NCBI GenBank assembly: GCA_018266255.1
Contig: JAFEAT010000011.1
Coordinates: 351,003-415,002, forward strand
Reading direction: 5' to 3'
DNA length: 64,000 bases
Origin: Cyanobacteria bacterium SZAS-4
GTDB lineage: Bacteria; Cyanobacteriota; Vampirovibrionia; Obscuribacterales; Obscuribacteraceae
Shown here: positions 1 to 9,261 of the stretch, one piece after another
Layout of the letters: every line of letters starts with the position of its first letter
How positions within the stretch are numbered: the stretch's first letter is position 1
Translations under genes and position numbers: made by a program
The notes under the pieces: generated by a model
Databases searched by the model: none
Told to the model about the DNA's origin: nothing
Seen by the model: the letters and a program-made list of their open reading frames with translations, nothing else

Positions 1-179
1 AACCATGATGGAAAAATTTTTGATATCAAATTAGTTGGCGATGCGATACACCCAGCCCAGAGAGAGAGAGTTTCATAACTAAAACACACCCTGGTGATTG
101 CTCGGAGTGGCATTGTGAAAACTTCAATTTGATTGAGACGTTCCGCTGACACCTCACTAGTGGTGGCACCCGGTTGTGA

Positions 180-1163
180 ATGATGGAGAAGTTCAGGAAC
201 CTGATGAAAGAGTCTGGCGATACTTATTATTCAATGTTTGGCGCATCAGCTGGACGTGCGACGATGTTCTGGCGGCATGCATTTGCTATCAAAGGCTCCA
301 TCACTCCGCATGTTATGCCAAATGTTGCCTTTATGGGACTGTTTGCAACTGCGGTGTGCTTGGGGTCATGGTTTATCTGGAAGTACTTTGGGCTCAAGAT
401 TGGCTTAACGGTGGCACCATATGAGCTCATTGGTGCAGCTCTCGGTCTTCTCCTGGTGCTTCGCACAAACGGTGGCTACGAAAGGTGGTGGGAAGCTCGA
501 AAATTGTGGGGTGGTATTGTCAACCAGTGTAGGAATTTGGCAATAGATGCAGCCGTATACGGTCCAAAGGATTCGCGATGGCAAGCTGACTTTCGCAATC
601 TTATCGCCGCATTTCCATACATTGCTGGCGCGAATCTACGTAATCAAAAACCGCCAAAGCAGGTTTCGCACTTACTGGGAGACTCTGTTGCTGAACAATT
701 GGGAAACACGGTTCACATGCCCAGTTCGATAGTCGCTGCAATGGCAAAAATGTTGCAAGAAGCGAGAGATGAATTCTCAATGGATGGTTTTTCGTTTATC
801 CAGATCGACCGTGAGCGAGCGACTTTAATTGAACACATCGGCGCTTGCGAACGAATAAAAAACACACCACTTCCGCTAGCTTATTCAATTAAAATTCGGC
901 GATTTATCGCAACTTTCCTTCTAACACTCCCTTTTGCTCTTATTCATGATGTTGGAAACAATTGGCTAGTACCATTGATTACAATGCTTGTAGCTTATCC
1001 ACTTTTTGCGCTCGATCAACTTGGTGTGGAATTACAAAATCCATTCGACAGTAAGAACTTGAGTCATTTACCCTTAGATGATATTTCAGACACAGTCGAA
1101 AAGAACGTGTTGACGCTGTCGGCACTTCCACTCGCTGTTGCTGAGGTTGCTCAATCGTCTTAG
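180..1163 (+). CDS. Bestrophin-like (RFP-TM/UPF0187) anion channel protein
   Basis: The 327-residue product has the bacterial bestrophin signature around residues 95-120 (RTNGGYERWWEARKLWGG, then NQCRNL), preceded by hydrophobic helices at about 45-70 and 80-95. Further hydrophobic segments lie at about 238-275. Bacterial bestrophins are pentameric inner-membrane ion channels; the substrate cannot be told from sequence. The length is close to the usual 300 residues. The first codon could equally be the next ATG at 183. It is monocistronic, with a 225-bp gap to the next gene on the same strand. Confidence 0.88.
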   Translation: MMEKFRNLMKESGDTYYSMFGASAGRATMFWRHAFAIKGSITPHVMPNVAFMGLFATAVCLGSWFIWKYFGLKIGLTVAPYELIGAALGLLLVLRTNGGYERWWEARKLWGGIVNQCRNLAIDAAVYGPKDSRWQADFRNLIAAFPYIAGANLRNQKPPKQVSHLLGDSVAEQLGNTVHMPSSIVAAMAKMLQEARDEFSMDGFSFIQIDRERATLIEHIGACERIKNTPLPLAYSIKIRRFIATFLLTLPFALIHDVGNNWLVPLITMLVAYPLFALDQLGVELQNPFDSKNLSHLPLDDISDTVEKNVLTLSALPLAVAEVAQSS

Positions 1164-1388
1164 TCTGTGTGATTCGCATTGTTCAATGCACGATTCTCCC
1201 TGATGGTGCAGATAGCCAACCAATCCCGCTCTGCAAAAAGTTAAAAATTTGTTTGAGATTATTCACAAGCAAAATGAAATCTGGTATCAAAATAATTGGG
1301 TGGTGTGAATTGCAACCGACTGCCCATCACCTAAACAACTTCAATATATACACACCTTTGGTACTCGATCTTTCGGAGGTGCGGCATT

Positions 1389-1874
1389 ATGGAAGCTGCA
1401 ACACTTAATAAAGAACTGCTTGAACAGTACGTATTAGCTGGCTCGTCTAAAACCAAACCGGAACAACTAAGAGTGTTGGCTGAACACTTTTGTGACAAAA
1501 TTCGTTTGCGAGTTGCTGAGAATCCGGCTACGCCGCCTGAATTGCTTTGGAATCTGGCGCATGACCGCAACCATGATGTGCGCGTTGCGGCGGGCTGCAA
1601 TCCATCGGCAAACGAGTCTGTGCTCAACCTACTGGTACGAGATGCGGATATCATAGTGCGGCACGGTATGGCGCAGAGCATCGAAACACCACGATTGCTG
1701 CTGGAAATCCTGGCAGATGATGATAACGGCTGGGTGCGCGGTGAAGCCTTAAAGTCACTTCGTATTTTGGACAGCAAAGTTTTCGATGAAGTGGGAAACC
1801 GACGCAACCGTAAGCGCTCTCGATCAAGAATCACTACTAGTGACACGGAATCACATGAGCAGGTAGCAAGTTAA
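1389..1874 (+). CDS. LRV (leucine-rich repeat variant) protein, Hsp20-linked
   Basis: The 161-residue product consists of about four repeats of roughly 24 residues with the pattern KIRLRVAENPATPPELLWNL, HDVRVAAGCNPSANESVLN and so on, which is the alpha/3-10 helical LRV solenoid. The tail (residues 130-161) is Arg/Ser-rich and probably disordered. A good ribosome site (GGAGGTG at about 1376) precedes the ATG. It lies 53 bp upstream of an Hsp20 gene on the same strand, and a paralogue at 39000-39458 is also next to Hsp20 genes. A protein-binding scaffold role in heat stress is inference; no enzymatic motif is seen. Confidence 0.75.
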   Translation: MEAATLNKELLEQYVLAGSSKTKPEQLRVLAEHFCDKIRLRVAENPATPPELLWNLAHDRNHDVRVAAGCNPSANESVLNLLVRDADIIVRHGMAQSIETPRLLLEILADDDNGWVRGEALKSLRILDSKVFDEVGNRRNRKRSRSRITTSDTESHEQVAS

Positions 1875-1927
1875 TTGCTTGCGCGATGTGTTTCTTCATA
1901 GTTGACAAGCAAAGGAGGTGCTTGAAA

Positions 1928-2482
1928 ATGACCCTGAATAAAATGGTGCCCTGGGGACGAAAAGCGGTGCCGATCAGACGTTCTGAAGAGTATCGACCAC
2001 CGACATTATGGGCGGAGTTTGATGACCCTCTAAGGGATATGGAACATTTGTTCGACAGGTTTTTCAACTTATCACCAGGGTTTCTGAGTAGTGGAGCGCT
2101 GCAGGAATTCAATCCGATGTTGGATGTGCATGAAACTGATAAGGAATTTCAGATCAGTTTGGAAGTTCCGGGAATGAGCGAAAAGGAAATAGACATATCT
2201 GTATCTCGGGACACTTTAACGATCAGTGGTGAAAAAAAGGAGGAAAAAGAAGAAAACGCAAAGGGCATTTATCGCGTGGAAAGGCGCTATGGTTCTTTCT
2301 CTCGGTCGATACCATTGCCTGCTAATTGTGTTGAAACCGATAAGGCAGAGGCAAGTTATAAAAATGGAGTACTGACTGTCAAACTTCCTAAAGCGGTTGG
2401 ATACAAGGAAAGCGTGAAAAAAATTCCAATTCTGACAAATAAAATTGATGCAGATGCAAACAAGGAGAACACTACGAATTGA
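1928..2482 (+). CDS. Hsp20/alpha-crystallin family small heat shock protein
   Basis: The 184-residue protein has an alpha-crystallin domain at about residues 58-155, with the early strand EFQISLEVPGMSEKEIDISV and the closing consensus KNGVLTVKLPKA. The C-terminal tail holds the IPI motif (KKIPILTN) that docks neighbouring subunits. It should act as an ATP-independent cytoplasmic holdase. The ATG at 1928 was chosen because AAAGGAGG lies 9 bases upstream; an in-frame ATG at 1886 has no such site. It follows the LRV gene and precedes a second, membrane-anchored Hsp20 gene. Confidence 0.93.
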   Translation: MTLNKMVPWGRKAVPIRRSEEYRPPTLWAEFDDPLRDMEHLFDRFFNLSPGFLSSGALQEFNPMLDVHETDKEFQISLEVPGMSEKEIDISVSRDTLTISGEKKEEKEENAKGIYRVERRYGSFSRSIPLPANCVETDKAEASYKNGVLTVKLPKAVGYKESVKKIPILTNKIDADANKENTTN

Positions 2483-2519
2483 AGATCGGTTTGAAATAAT
2501 TGGGCGCCAAACGGCGCCA

Positions 2520-2534
2520 GGGGCCTCAGGCCCC
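2520..2534 (+). terminator. Short GC hairpin between the two Hsp20 genes
   Basis: A 6-bp GC stem (GGGGCC/GGCCCC) with a 3-base loop lies just after the first Hsp20 stop and is preceded by the palindromic pair GGCGCC...GGCGCC at about 2503-2519. No T-run follows, so it may be an attenuator or an RNA stabiliser instead of a full terminator. Confidence 0.4.
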
Positions 2535-2572
2535 ATTTACTAGTATTCACAGTTGTTGTGGAGGAAACAACC

Positions 2573-3136
2573 ATGAAAGTAACTGAGGAGAAATTCAAAA
2601 AAGCTGCAATAGTCGCCTTGTCGTTGGCCGTTGGTTTCATCAGTGGATTCGCTATAAAAGACTTGTGCGACAAAAACAACAGTGCTCATGCAAGCGAGGC
2701 TGCAACCGTTCCCGTGCAAAAACTGCATGATCCACAACTTGGTAAGGTCAATCGCTTGATCGCACCACATCTCTGGGACGTGTATGTTGATCCGCTCTTC
2801 ATGCCAGTGAACCTGACTTTGAGACCGCTACCACTTTTGCCTTTAATGGACTTTACGTCGTCGGTGCCCAAATTGCAAACAATCGATGGCGACAACGAGT
2901 TGCGTGTTATTGCCCAGGTGCCCGGCATGGACGAAAAAGATGTGAAGGTCGAAGCAAGCGAGCACGCAGTTATAATCAAGGCTCATAAAAATCAGGAAGA
3001 GAAGAGCAACAGCAGATTTGAGACCTTCTCTGAGTCATTTGAGCAATCCGTTCATCTGCCTTGCAAGGTTAATGCCGACAAAGTGCAGGCGAGCGTTAAG
3101 AATGGTGTTTTGACGGTCACTTTGCCAAAAAGCTGA
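2573..3136 (+). CDS. Hsp20-domain protein with N-terminal membrane anchor or signal
   Basis: The 187-residue product begins with a charged stretch and one hydrophobic helix (residues about 10-27, AAIVALSLAVGFISGFAI), then a 70-residue linker and an alpha-crystallin domain (about 95-187) with NELRVIAQVPGMDEKDVKV and KNGVLTVTLPKS. It ends directly after the domain, so the usual I-X-I tail is absent. The ATG at 2573 has GGAGG upstream. Typical small heat shock proteins are soluble and cytoplasmic, so this one probably works at the membrane or on the periplasmic side. It is co-directional with the preceding Hsp20 gene. Confidence 0.87.
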   Translation: MKVTEEKFKKAAIVALSLAVGFISGFAIKDLCDKNNSAHASEAATVPVQKLHDPQLGKVNRLIAPHLWDVYVDPLFMPVNLTLRPLPLLPLMDFTSSVPKLQTIDGDNELRVIAQVPGMDEKDVKVEASEHAVIIKAHKNQEEKSNSRFETFSESFEQSVHLPCKVNADKVQASVKNGVLTVTLPKS

Positions 3137-3166
3137 CATTGAATTGACGGCGGTAGGTCGAATTGC

Positions 3167-3193
3167 CCGGCGGTAAGGACGACTTACCGCCGG
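3167..3193 (+). terminator. Strong hairpin after the LRV-Hsp20-Hsp20 cluster
   Basis: A perfect 11-bp stem (CCGGCGGTAAG with its complement) and a 5-base loop stand 31 bp after the stop of the second Hsp20 gene. A short T-run (GTTTT) comes about 10 bases later. Probably the end of the heat-shock transcript. Confidence 0.6.
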
Positions 3194-3305
3194 CTCGGCC
3201 GTTTTGGTGCCTTTCTAGCGGTAGACGCCTGTGCAGTCCAATATTTGATAAAGTCTTCTCTGGAGCCGAGAAGACGCTCTTGCTTTTTCTGCATCGGAAA
3301 ATGAA

Positions 3306-3623
3306 GTGCCTGATAATAACTCGTTGAGAGGCAAACACTTGAGCGATATCGATTTTACAACCATTTTGAATTGGCTAGGACTTGCTCTGTCTCTAGGACT
3401 GACTGGTTACGGAGTAGTCGGCATAAGCAGCGGCACCGTCAAAGCCTCTAGCTACGCTTTCATGAATGATGAAAAAACATTTTCTGGAACTCGCGCGAAA
3501 CTTCTCTCAATCAGTTGGATCGTATTCGGTCTCCTGGGAACGGTGGCATTCGGCGGATTCATCATGAAGATCAAAGCGCTCACTCCGCTGCATGACTTTG
3601 TTTTCCAGATGATGGGTTCTTAA
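3306..3623 (+). CDS. Small membrane protein, two transmembrane helices
   Basis: The 105-residue product has two clear hydrophobic helices at about residues 19-43 (LNWLGLALSLGLTGYGVVGI) and 68-90 (LLSISWIVFGLLGTVAFGGF). I do not recognise a family. The GTG at 3306 is uncertain: an in-frame TTG at 3339, with GAGAGG upstream, would remove 11 polar residues and keep both helices. It stands alone between the Hsp20 cluster and a convergent gene. Confidence 0.6.
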   Translation: MPDNNSLRGKHLSDIDFTTILNWLGLALSLGLTGYGVVGISSGTVKASSYAFMNDEKTFSGTRAKLLSISWIVFGLLGTVAFGGFIMKIKALTPLHDFVFQMMGS

Positions 3624-3650
3624 GCGCGCTTTGTAATTGAATGGTGCTAT

Positions 3651-4493
3651 CTATCTGTTTAAATTTGTCGACGAATAGCCCTTCCCGACGGTCTCACCTA
3701 ATTTCAATTTGGTTTTGAGATCGGTAAATAATTCAGATTCATCCATCGTTCCGGTCGAAACGCGAATCAGATCGCCAAGCAACTCCTTCGACAACAGAGG
3801 AATTGTATCCAGCGAAATCGGAGTGCCAGCGATGTTCCACACTCGGCGATCGTCTACCATCGCAGACTCGACCGTCATGTAAGGGCTCACTCCAGAATTT
3901 CTTATATCATTCAAGGTGAAGTTGAGAATCTCGTCTGCCGCGATTACGTACACATCGATCTTCTCCTCGTAACCTTGCACGAGCATGGCCCAGTGCTGCG
4001 CTACGACATACCCTTTGAAGATGCTGATGCGTGCACTTGGATTGGACGACTCCTCGTAATTTGGTGCCTCGAAAGTAAAAGTCGGATGATTTACAGTCAA
4101 CATCATCTGAGTATCAGCGCTGGCATTGTATTCATCGGCCTGACGCTGAAACTCGGCGAACAACATTTGCACACCCGCAACAGTGCGATTTCCTTCCTCT
4201 TCTGCGGTTGGCGAAGGTGCGACACTGATATTGTCTGACATGGGCGCGAACTGTGCTGCCAGCGGAGGAACGTACGGGGCTTCGTCTAGAACATCGCGTT
4301 TATCGATATCTTCTATAGTCGGCGCTGGTCCTGTTGGGGCAGGCGCTTCCCTCGATGCATCTTCCATCAACGCCAACCATTTGCCAGTTTCCTGCCCACG
4401 GCGAGCTTTCAATCGTTCCATCATCAAGGTTGAACGATTCGCGTCTTCTTCTGGCTGTGCCTTAGGCTTGAATAGATTGTCGAGCCAACCCAT
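3651..4493 (-). CDS. Hypothetical protein with proline/acid-rich linker
   Basis: The 280-residue product starts MGWLDNLFKPK, has a low-complexity Pro/Ala/Glu-rich segment (about 45-100) and a folded C-terminal half (about 105-265) of alternating strands and helices. No signal peptide, membrane helix or catalytic motif is visible, so it is likely cytoplasmic. The start is well supported by GGAGGAG six bases before the ATG. It runs against the upstream small membrane protein gene. Function unknown. Confidence 0.7.
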   Translation of the reverse strand: MGWLDNLFKPKAQPEEDANRSTLMMERLKARRGQETGKWLALMEDASREAPAPTGPAPTIEDIDKRDVLDEAPYVPPLAAQFAPMSDNISVAPSPTAEEEGNRTVAGVQMLFAEFQRQADEYNASADTQMMLTVNHPTFTFEAPNYEESSNPSARISIFKGYVVAQHWAMLVQGYEEKIDVYVIAADEILNFTLNDIRNSGVSPYMTVESAMVDDRRVWNIAGTPISLDTIPLLSKELLGDLIRVSTGTMDESELFTDLKTKLKLGETVGKGYSSTNLNR

Positions 4494-4709
4494 TATTGAT
4501 CTCCTCCGAACATAACTTGCGCTCCCAGTCTATCTGCGAGGTCAAATTCCAGTACTTATTCTCGCTAACCACGAGACTTTATACAAGCATACCGGTAATT
4601 GAGGATAACGGTGTACTAATTGAACTGTTTCTGCACTGTTCACATCGGTAGTCGAGAATCAGCGTTACGGTGTGCTGTATGCCGAAGATGTTTTGCCGAG
4701 GCGTTATCG

Positions 4710-5165
4710 ATGAATTTGAAAATAGCAGTGTTGCTCGTGAACGCGTTATCTACGTGGTTTATGACCGGAGTTATCTGGTTTGTGCAAATCGTTCATTATC
4801 CGCTCTTTAGTGCCGTCGGCAATAACGAATTCAGAGATTACGCAGAACGGCATTGTCAATTAACCACTATGGTCGTTGCTCCACCAATGTTGTTAGAAAT
4901 TACCAGCTCGACCATTCTTGCTTTTGTGTGGAATCGAGGACATTTGTGGCTCGTGTGGCTGAATCTGGCTTTTGTCGTGATCATCTGGATTTCTACGGTT
5001 CTGTGTTCAATTCCATGTCATGCTAAACTTTGCACCATCGGCTACGTGGAAAATGTCCATCACTGGTTGGTCTTCAGCAACTGGTTGCGCACAATCATGT
5101 GGACCTTGAGAAGTCTGGTCCTTGCCTATCTTATGTATTCGTCGATGGTAGTTCCAAGGACTTGA
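4710..5165 (+). CDS. Four-helix integral membrane protein
   Basis: From the ATG at 4710 the product is 151 residues with about four hydrophobic helices (4-26, 55-75, 80-105, 125-147). The first includes GVIWFVQIVHYPLF, a pattern I recognise from uncharacterised small bacterial membrane proteins with conserved His/Tyr near the membrane. An upstream in-frame TTG at 4620 would add 30 Cys/Arg-rich residues that do not look native. The next gene starts 33 bp later, so the two may be co-transcribed. Confidence 0.7.
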   Translation: MNLKIAVLLVNALSTWFMTGVIWFVQIVHYPLFSAVGNNEFRDYAERHCQLTTMVVAPPMLLEITSSTILAFVWNRGHLWLVWLNLAFVVIIWISTVLCSIPCHAKLCTIGYVENVHHWLVFSNWLRTIMWTLRSLVLAYLMYSSMVVPRT

Positions 5166-5198
5166 CTCGAAGCGTACTTCGTCTATGGAGAAAAGAAA

Positions 5199-6068
5199 TT
5201 GCCATCACCAAAGATACTTTTGACCGGAGCTTCTGGCAACTATGGTGGCAAAGTCTTACAGTTCCTCCTCAAAAAGATGGAAGCTTGCGAAATAGCGGCG
5301 CTGGCTCGAGATCCCAAATCTCTTGCGGCGCAAGCAGAGCACGGCGTCGTCATTCGACACGGCGACTACACTAATTACGAATCATTGGTCTCCGCTTTCA
5401 CAGGAATTGAAACTCTGTTACTGGTATCAGCAGAAGCTTTTACCGATAGGCAAACACAGGAAGCCAATGCGATTCGCGCTGCGAAAGCTGCCGGCGTCAA
5501 ACATATTTTGTACACATCGATTCAGAAGAAGCCAGGCACCACCGATAAAATTCCTATGGTCACGGAGACAAACGACAACTCAGAAGCAGCCATTCATGAC
5601 TCTGGTATGCAGTACACGATTTTGCGAAATTCGCTCTATGCGGAAGCTATTTCAAAATTTATTGGTGACATCTATCTCGACACTGGAATCATCGCTATGC
5701 CTGGTGGCACAGGGAGAGCGGCTTTGGCATCCAGCAGTGATATGGCAGAAGGCACCGCCAATTTGTTGCTGCGTAATCAGACCGAAAGTGCAACCTACAC
5801 AATCGGCAGCAGTGAAGCCTTTTCAATGACAGACGTGGCATCGTTGCTTTCGGAGATTCATAGCAAAAAAATTGAGTATGTTCGAATTTCACCGGAAGAA
5901 TTTATAGAAGCCGGTTCTGCAAAAGGCGCACCAAAACACGTTCTCGAATTTGTCGCTGCCTGGCTGATGGCGATCGAGCGAGGTGAATTTTCCGAAGTCA
6001 CCAAAGATCTTGAAAATATTTTGGGACGCAAACCAGAAAGTATTCGCGACGTTCTAAATCAAACCTAG
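5199..6068 (+). CDS. NmrA-like NAD(P)-binding oxidoreductase (QOR2-like)
   Basis: The 289-residue Rossmann protein begins with the dinucleotide motif ILLTGASGNYGGKVL (GxxGxxG) at residues 5-19 and continues as in NmrA/quinone oxidoreductase 2 type atypical short-chain dehydrogenases, with HILYTSIQKKP and YTILRNSLYAEAI further on. The catalytic Tyr-x-x-x-Lys of classical SDRs is not in the usual place, as is normal for this group. Probably an NADPH-dependent quinone or aldehyde reductase, or a redox sensor. The start is TTG with GGAG 8 bases upstream. Confidence 0.85.
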   Translation: MPSPKILLTGASGNYGGKVLQFLLKKMEACEIAALARDPKSLAAQAEHGVVIRHGDYTNYESLVSAFTGIETLLLVSAEAFTDRQTQEANAIRAAKAAGVKHILYTSIQKKPGTTDKIPMVTETNDNSEAAIHDSGMQYTILRNSLYAEAISKFIGDIYLDTGIIAMPGGTGRAALASSSDMAEGTANLLLRNQTESATYTIGSSEAFSMTDVASLLSEIHSKKIEYVRISPEEFIEAGSAKGAPKHVLEFVAAWLMAIERGEFSEVTKDLENILGRKPESIRDVLNQT

Positions 6069-6536
6069 AAAAGCCGCGATGTAATTTCCCATAATTCCTG
6101 AGATGCTGCTGTCAGAGATTTTTTCTAGTTTCCTGGCGCTCAAGCTTTTCACACGCCCATCGGTTTCCTTCTCGACCTTTCTTGCTTTGGATAAAGCGCG
6201 CAGGCACGTAATCGATGGAAAGATAAAACCAGTGCCTACAACAACGAGCAGCAGCTCACATGAGATGCGGAGGTCACCGAACGATGGAAGGTTTGTCTGG
6301 CGGAATCTTGCCGTCGCTGGATCGACAGACAGAGCAAGCACACCAATGGCAAAAAGGATGACTCCGAATATACAGAATACCCATAGAACGCCCGCATCTT
6401 TCATGATCGGAAGATTGGGTGGACCGCCCCCACCGTCGAAGCTTGTCTGCTGCTCTCTATCAACATGTGCTAAATCTGGCTGCTCTGGCAACACAATCAA
6501 GCTTGGCTTGTCTGCTTGTTTCCTTGGTGTCTGCAT
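6054..6536 (-). CDS. Hypothetical membrane protein, two transmembrane helices
   Basis: The 160-residue product has a polar N-terminus, two hydrophobic helices at about 48-70 (VLWVFCIFGVILFAIGVLAL) and 88-108, and a basic coiled tail. The 3' end overlaps the convergent reductase gene by 15 bp. No family recognised. The ribosome site is weak, so the start is tentative. Confidence 0.6.
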   Translation of the reverse strand: MQTPRKQADKPSLIVLPEQPDLAHVDREQQTSFDGGGGPPNLPIMKDAGVLWVFCIFGVILFAIGVLALSVDPATARFRQTNLPSFGDLRISCELLLVVVGTGFIFPSITCLRALSKARKVEKETDGRVKSLSARKLEKISDSSISGIMGNYIAAFLGLI

Positions 6537-6670
6537 AAGAGTTCACCTTCGACCACTTCTTCGTGCCGGTCTTATCTATACATACTCTCCGTCAAAGCCT
6601 TTGAATGCATTTTGAATGATTTCTTCCCATTTCAATGATTCTTCTATAGCGTGACCTTTGAGCTAACGCG

Positions 6671-7927
6671 CTAGTAATCGAACATCGGTGGATGATCCTG
6701 ATCGAACCATTCACCTGTGGTTTTAAATTTGACGACTTTGTTATCTTCGTAGTGAGCCGTAAAAGTATTATTGCCTTGAAGGCACCCCCCGATATGCTCT
6801 ACTAAAAATTCTTCTTCGTTTCCTGCGTCGACCATTGGTTTGCCGAAGGTTTTGTGAAGTTCTTCTCTGGTGCGACCCAGAAGCCCTGGCTTCACTAAAT
6901 AAGCCAAAAATAGTTCGCTGCGGTGATCATTTTTATTCCACCGATCTTGATCAAATTCCGCCACTCCATACTCAACGTGGGCGGTGCCATCATCTGCGAA
7001 CCACTCCGCATATTTGAACTGCGCTGGTATTACCCAATGCCCTTTTTTATCTATGTATCCATGCAAATGCCTGGGATCATTTTTGACCACTGGCGCTAAC
7101 CCATTGTGAAAACCCGGCTCGTCAAATTTGCACGCGAATTGGGGCTTAATCACGATTTTGCCTGTTTTGTCGATGAAACCTAACAGATTGTCTCTTCCAG
7201 GCCAGCCACTAGGGGTGATGGCATCTTTGCCGTAAACAACAGAGGCCAAACCTTCCGAGAAATATCTTGCTCTATGACATTCAGCAGGGAGCTTGATGGC
7301 GACCTTACCAGTTTTGCTCAGATAGAACCACCGTCCATTTTTTTCGACCGAAGCTAAATCTCCGGTGTAAGGAAGTGCTTGGTCATAAATTGGCGCTGCG
7401 ACGACTTTTCCAGATTCATCTAGAAATCCCCATTTGCGTACTACTGCACCGTCTGCTTTGGTAGTGCGAGTGCAGAACAATGCGCGACCACACGAAAAAT
7501 AGTTGATGGTTTCGAAGTTATATGGCACCGTTACCACATGACCAGTCGTTGCGTTGAATACGCCGGGATGTGCGTCTACCGTCACCACGGCCAGGGGCAG
7601 GTTCGCCGGCTCTTCTTCGTAGGCGATACCCTGAGGCATGACTGGAATGACGTCAGGCGGAAATCGCGTTCTTTTTCCGGTGTGAGTATTGATCATCAGC
7701 CATTCAAGGTTATTCGTGCGTGGATTTCTTTCTTCTACAATCTTGTAATGTTGCCGAAATACTCCATTAGTCTCCTTATGTCTTTTCACGAGCCTACCCG
7801 TTCGATCGATCACTTCTGACCGGCAAACAGTCCCTGCCATCAAGAGAAACACTTGGCTGGTCAGTATCAACATCATTCGTTGGTGGCGCGTTAGCATCAT
7901 CGCTGATTGGTGGCTAGCATGTTGCAA
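6671..7927 (-). CDS. Secreted WG-repeat protein with BamE-like C-terminal motif
   Basis: The 418-residue product has an N-terminal signal-like helix (about 11-33) and at least four WG-type repeats: [34 protein letters not shown] and [12 protein letters not shown], each about 40-60 residues apart. WG repeats form beta-rich surface or periplasmic modules of unknown ligand. The last 85 residues carry [14 protein letters not shown] and a following beta segment, resembling the BamE/SmpA motif. Starts at 7900 or 7897 would remove the residues that overlap the upstream exonuclease fragment by 31 bp. Confidence 0.8.
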   Translation of the reverse strand: MQHASHQSAMMLTRHQRMMLILTSQVFLLMAGTVCRSEVIDRTGRLVKRHKETNGVFRQHYKIVEERNPRTNNLEWLMINTHTGKRTRFPPDVIPVMPQGIAYEEEPANLPLAVVTVDAHPGVFNATTGHVVTVPYNFETINYFSCGRALFCTRTTKADGAVVRKWGFLDESGKVVAAPIYDQALPYTGDLASVEKNGRWFYLSKTGKVAIKLPAECHRARYFSEGLASVVYGKDAITPSGWPGRDNLLGFIDKTGKIVIKPQFACKFDEPGFHNGLAPVVKNDPRHLHGYIDKKGHWVIPAQFKYAEWFADDGTAHVEYGVAEFDQDRWNKNDHRSELFLAYLVKPGLLGRTREELHKTFGKPMVDAGNEEEFLVEHIGGCLQGNNTFTAHYEDNKVVKFKTTGEWFDQDHPPMFDY

Positions 7928-8274
7928 AACAAAGCTCCTTGTTCAATTACACTATCCAGCGCAACATGGGAATGTGGCAAATCATCGAACCATTGTTTTG
8001 GCATATTGCGTTTGGTGGAATCTCGATAATCCTTCTTCAACATTGCCATTGCATAAGTTTTTATATCGAGTGCTGAATGAGAAAACGGATTTTCGCTCGT
8101 GAACTTGATCAAATACCAGTACACAAACATGAAGTCGAACACAACGGGGTATCCGACAAAGACCGGCTTGCTAGACAACGGAGCAACCAATCTCGATAAG
8201 CTTTCATCGCTGACTCTGGTTCCTGAGGATCTTTTCGGCACAGTACTGACGTATATTTCAATTTTCGTCGTCAT
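7897..8274 (-). pseudogene. N-terminally truncated DnaQ-like 3'-5' exonuclease
   Basis: The 125-residue reading frame matches the C-terminal part of a ribonuclease-H-fold exonuclease: [18 protein letters not shown], then [31 protein letters not shown] and [10 protein letters not shown], i.e. the second Asp motif and the late HxAxxD motif. The first catalytic motif (DxE) that should precede it by roughly 80 residues is missing, and the DNA upstream encodes the opposite-strand gene at 8410. A ribosome site (GGAAGG) stands before the ATG at 8274, so a short product may be made, but it should be inactive. Call as gene remnant. Confidence 0.65.
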
Positions 8275-8409
8275 TAAATCCTTCCGTGGAGTGTCCAATT
8301 TGGCGTAGGTTAATTTTGGATGCTGAATTTTATTCATTGCACCATAATAGACATCTTTGCTCTTGATATATCGTACAGGGTTTGCAAATTCAATCGAAGG
8401 AGGTGTCAT

Positions 8410-9204
8410 TTGGCCAATTTTCTGCAACGCTATGAAGCTGGAGAGCATAACGTATGGAACGAGATGGTCTGCAGCGCGCCCGAAATCTTCAAAAACGAGG
8501 AGCTGATGACTGAAGCAACGGCGGTCGCCCGCGCAATCATGAAGCGCGTGCAGTTAAATGCATCAGCAGTCAGGCAGACACTTAAAAACGCACGAGCTAA
8601 CCCGGGACCAGGAGCCGCCCCGCAGACTGACGAAGATCTCTCGATTTTCACCAAACGTTTTGGCCCGCTGCCACTTTCACTTGATGTTTTTTACAGAACC
8701 GTTGGCTCGATCGAATTGACTCCGGTGGATTATGACTACGGAGACAATGAACTTGAATCCAGATATGGAATTGAATTGATAACGCTCGACCCGCTGTTAA
8801 TTGAACCAGCCAACTCATTAGGCTGGATGGTAGATGATTACGATGCGCAGATTGCTGAAGACGAGGAGGCGGATAATCCTCTTCAATTTGGTTTGTGCCC
8901 AGATTTTTTGCATAAGGCTGATATCAGTGGAGGCACTCCCTACTTCGTCGATATTCCAGCATTTTCGGCAGAAGACAAGCTTGATCCGCTGGTAAATTTC
9001 GACGATATGGATCCGATGCCTTTGGTCGAGTACTTTCGATATTGCTTCCGTTGGGGCGGTTTTCCGGGGCTGGCTGTGATGGAACTTGAAGATCGCGAGA
9101 TTGATCTCAATCGCAAAATGCCTTTTACCAATGCCAAAGGTGATTGGAGAAAAGCAGCGCAAGGCTTGCTCGCCGAACTTCGCACAGGCTTGATTGCATT
9201 TTAG
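8410..9204 (+). CDS. Hypothetical protein, acidic (SMI1/KNR4-like features)
   Basis: From the TTG at 8410, which has a near-perfect AAGGAGGTG 5 bases upstream, the product is 264 residues. It is acidic with many Asp/Glu/Pro. The central part ([20 protein letters not shown]) resembles SMI1/KNR4 or immunity-type proteins, where a 'lP..l..fyr.vG' pattern is followed by Asp-rich strands. That likeness is weak. No signal peptide is visible. It is divergent from the exonuclease remnant and stands alone. Confidence 0.7.
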   Translation: MANFLQRYEAGEHNVWNEMVCSAPEIFKNEELMTEATAVARAIMKRVQLNASAVRQTLKNARANPGPGAAPQTDEDLSIFTKRFGPLPLSLDVFYRTVGSIELTPVDYDYGDNELESRYGIELITLDPLLIEPANSLGWMVDDYDAQIAEDEEADNPLQFGLCPDFLHKADISGGTPYFVDIPAFSAEDKLDPLVNFDDMDPMPLVEYFRYCFRWGGFPGLAVMELEDREIDLNRKMPFTNAKGDWRKAAQGLLAELRTGLIAF

Positions 9205-9261
9205 TGATTCACCGGTTTCGTGCCACTTTCTTGTGCACTGCATGTGGTGGCGTCACAAGTT

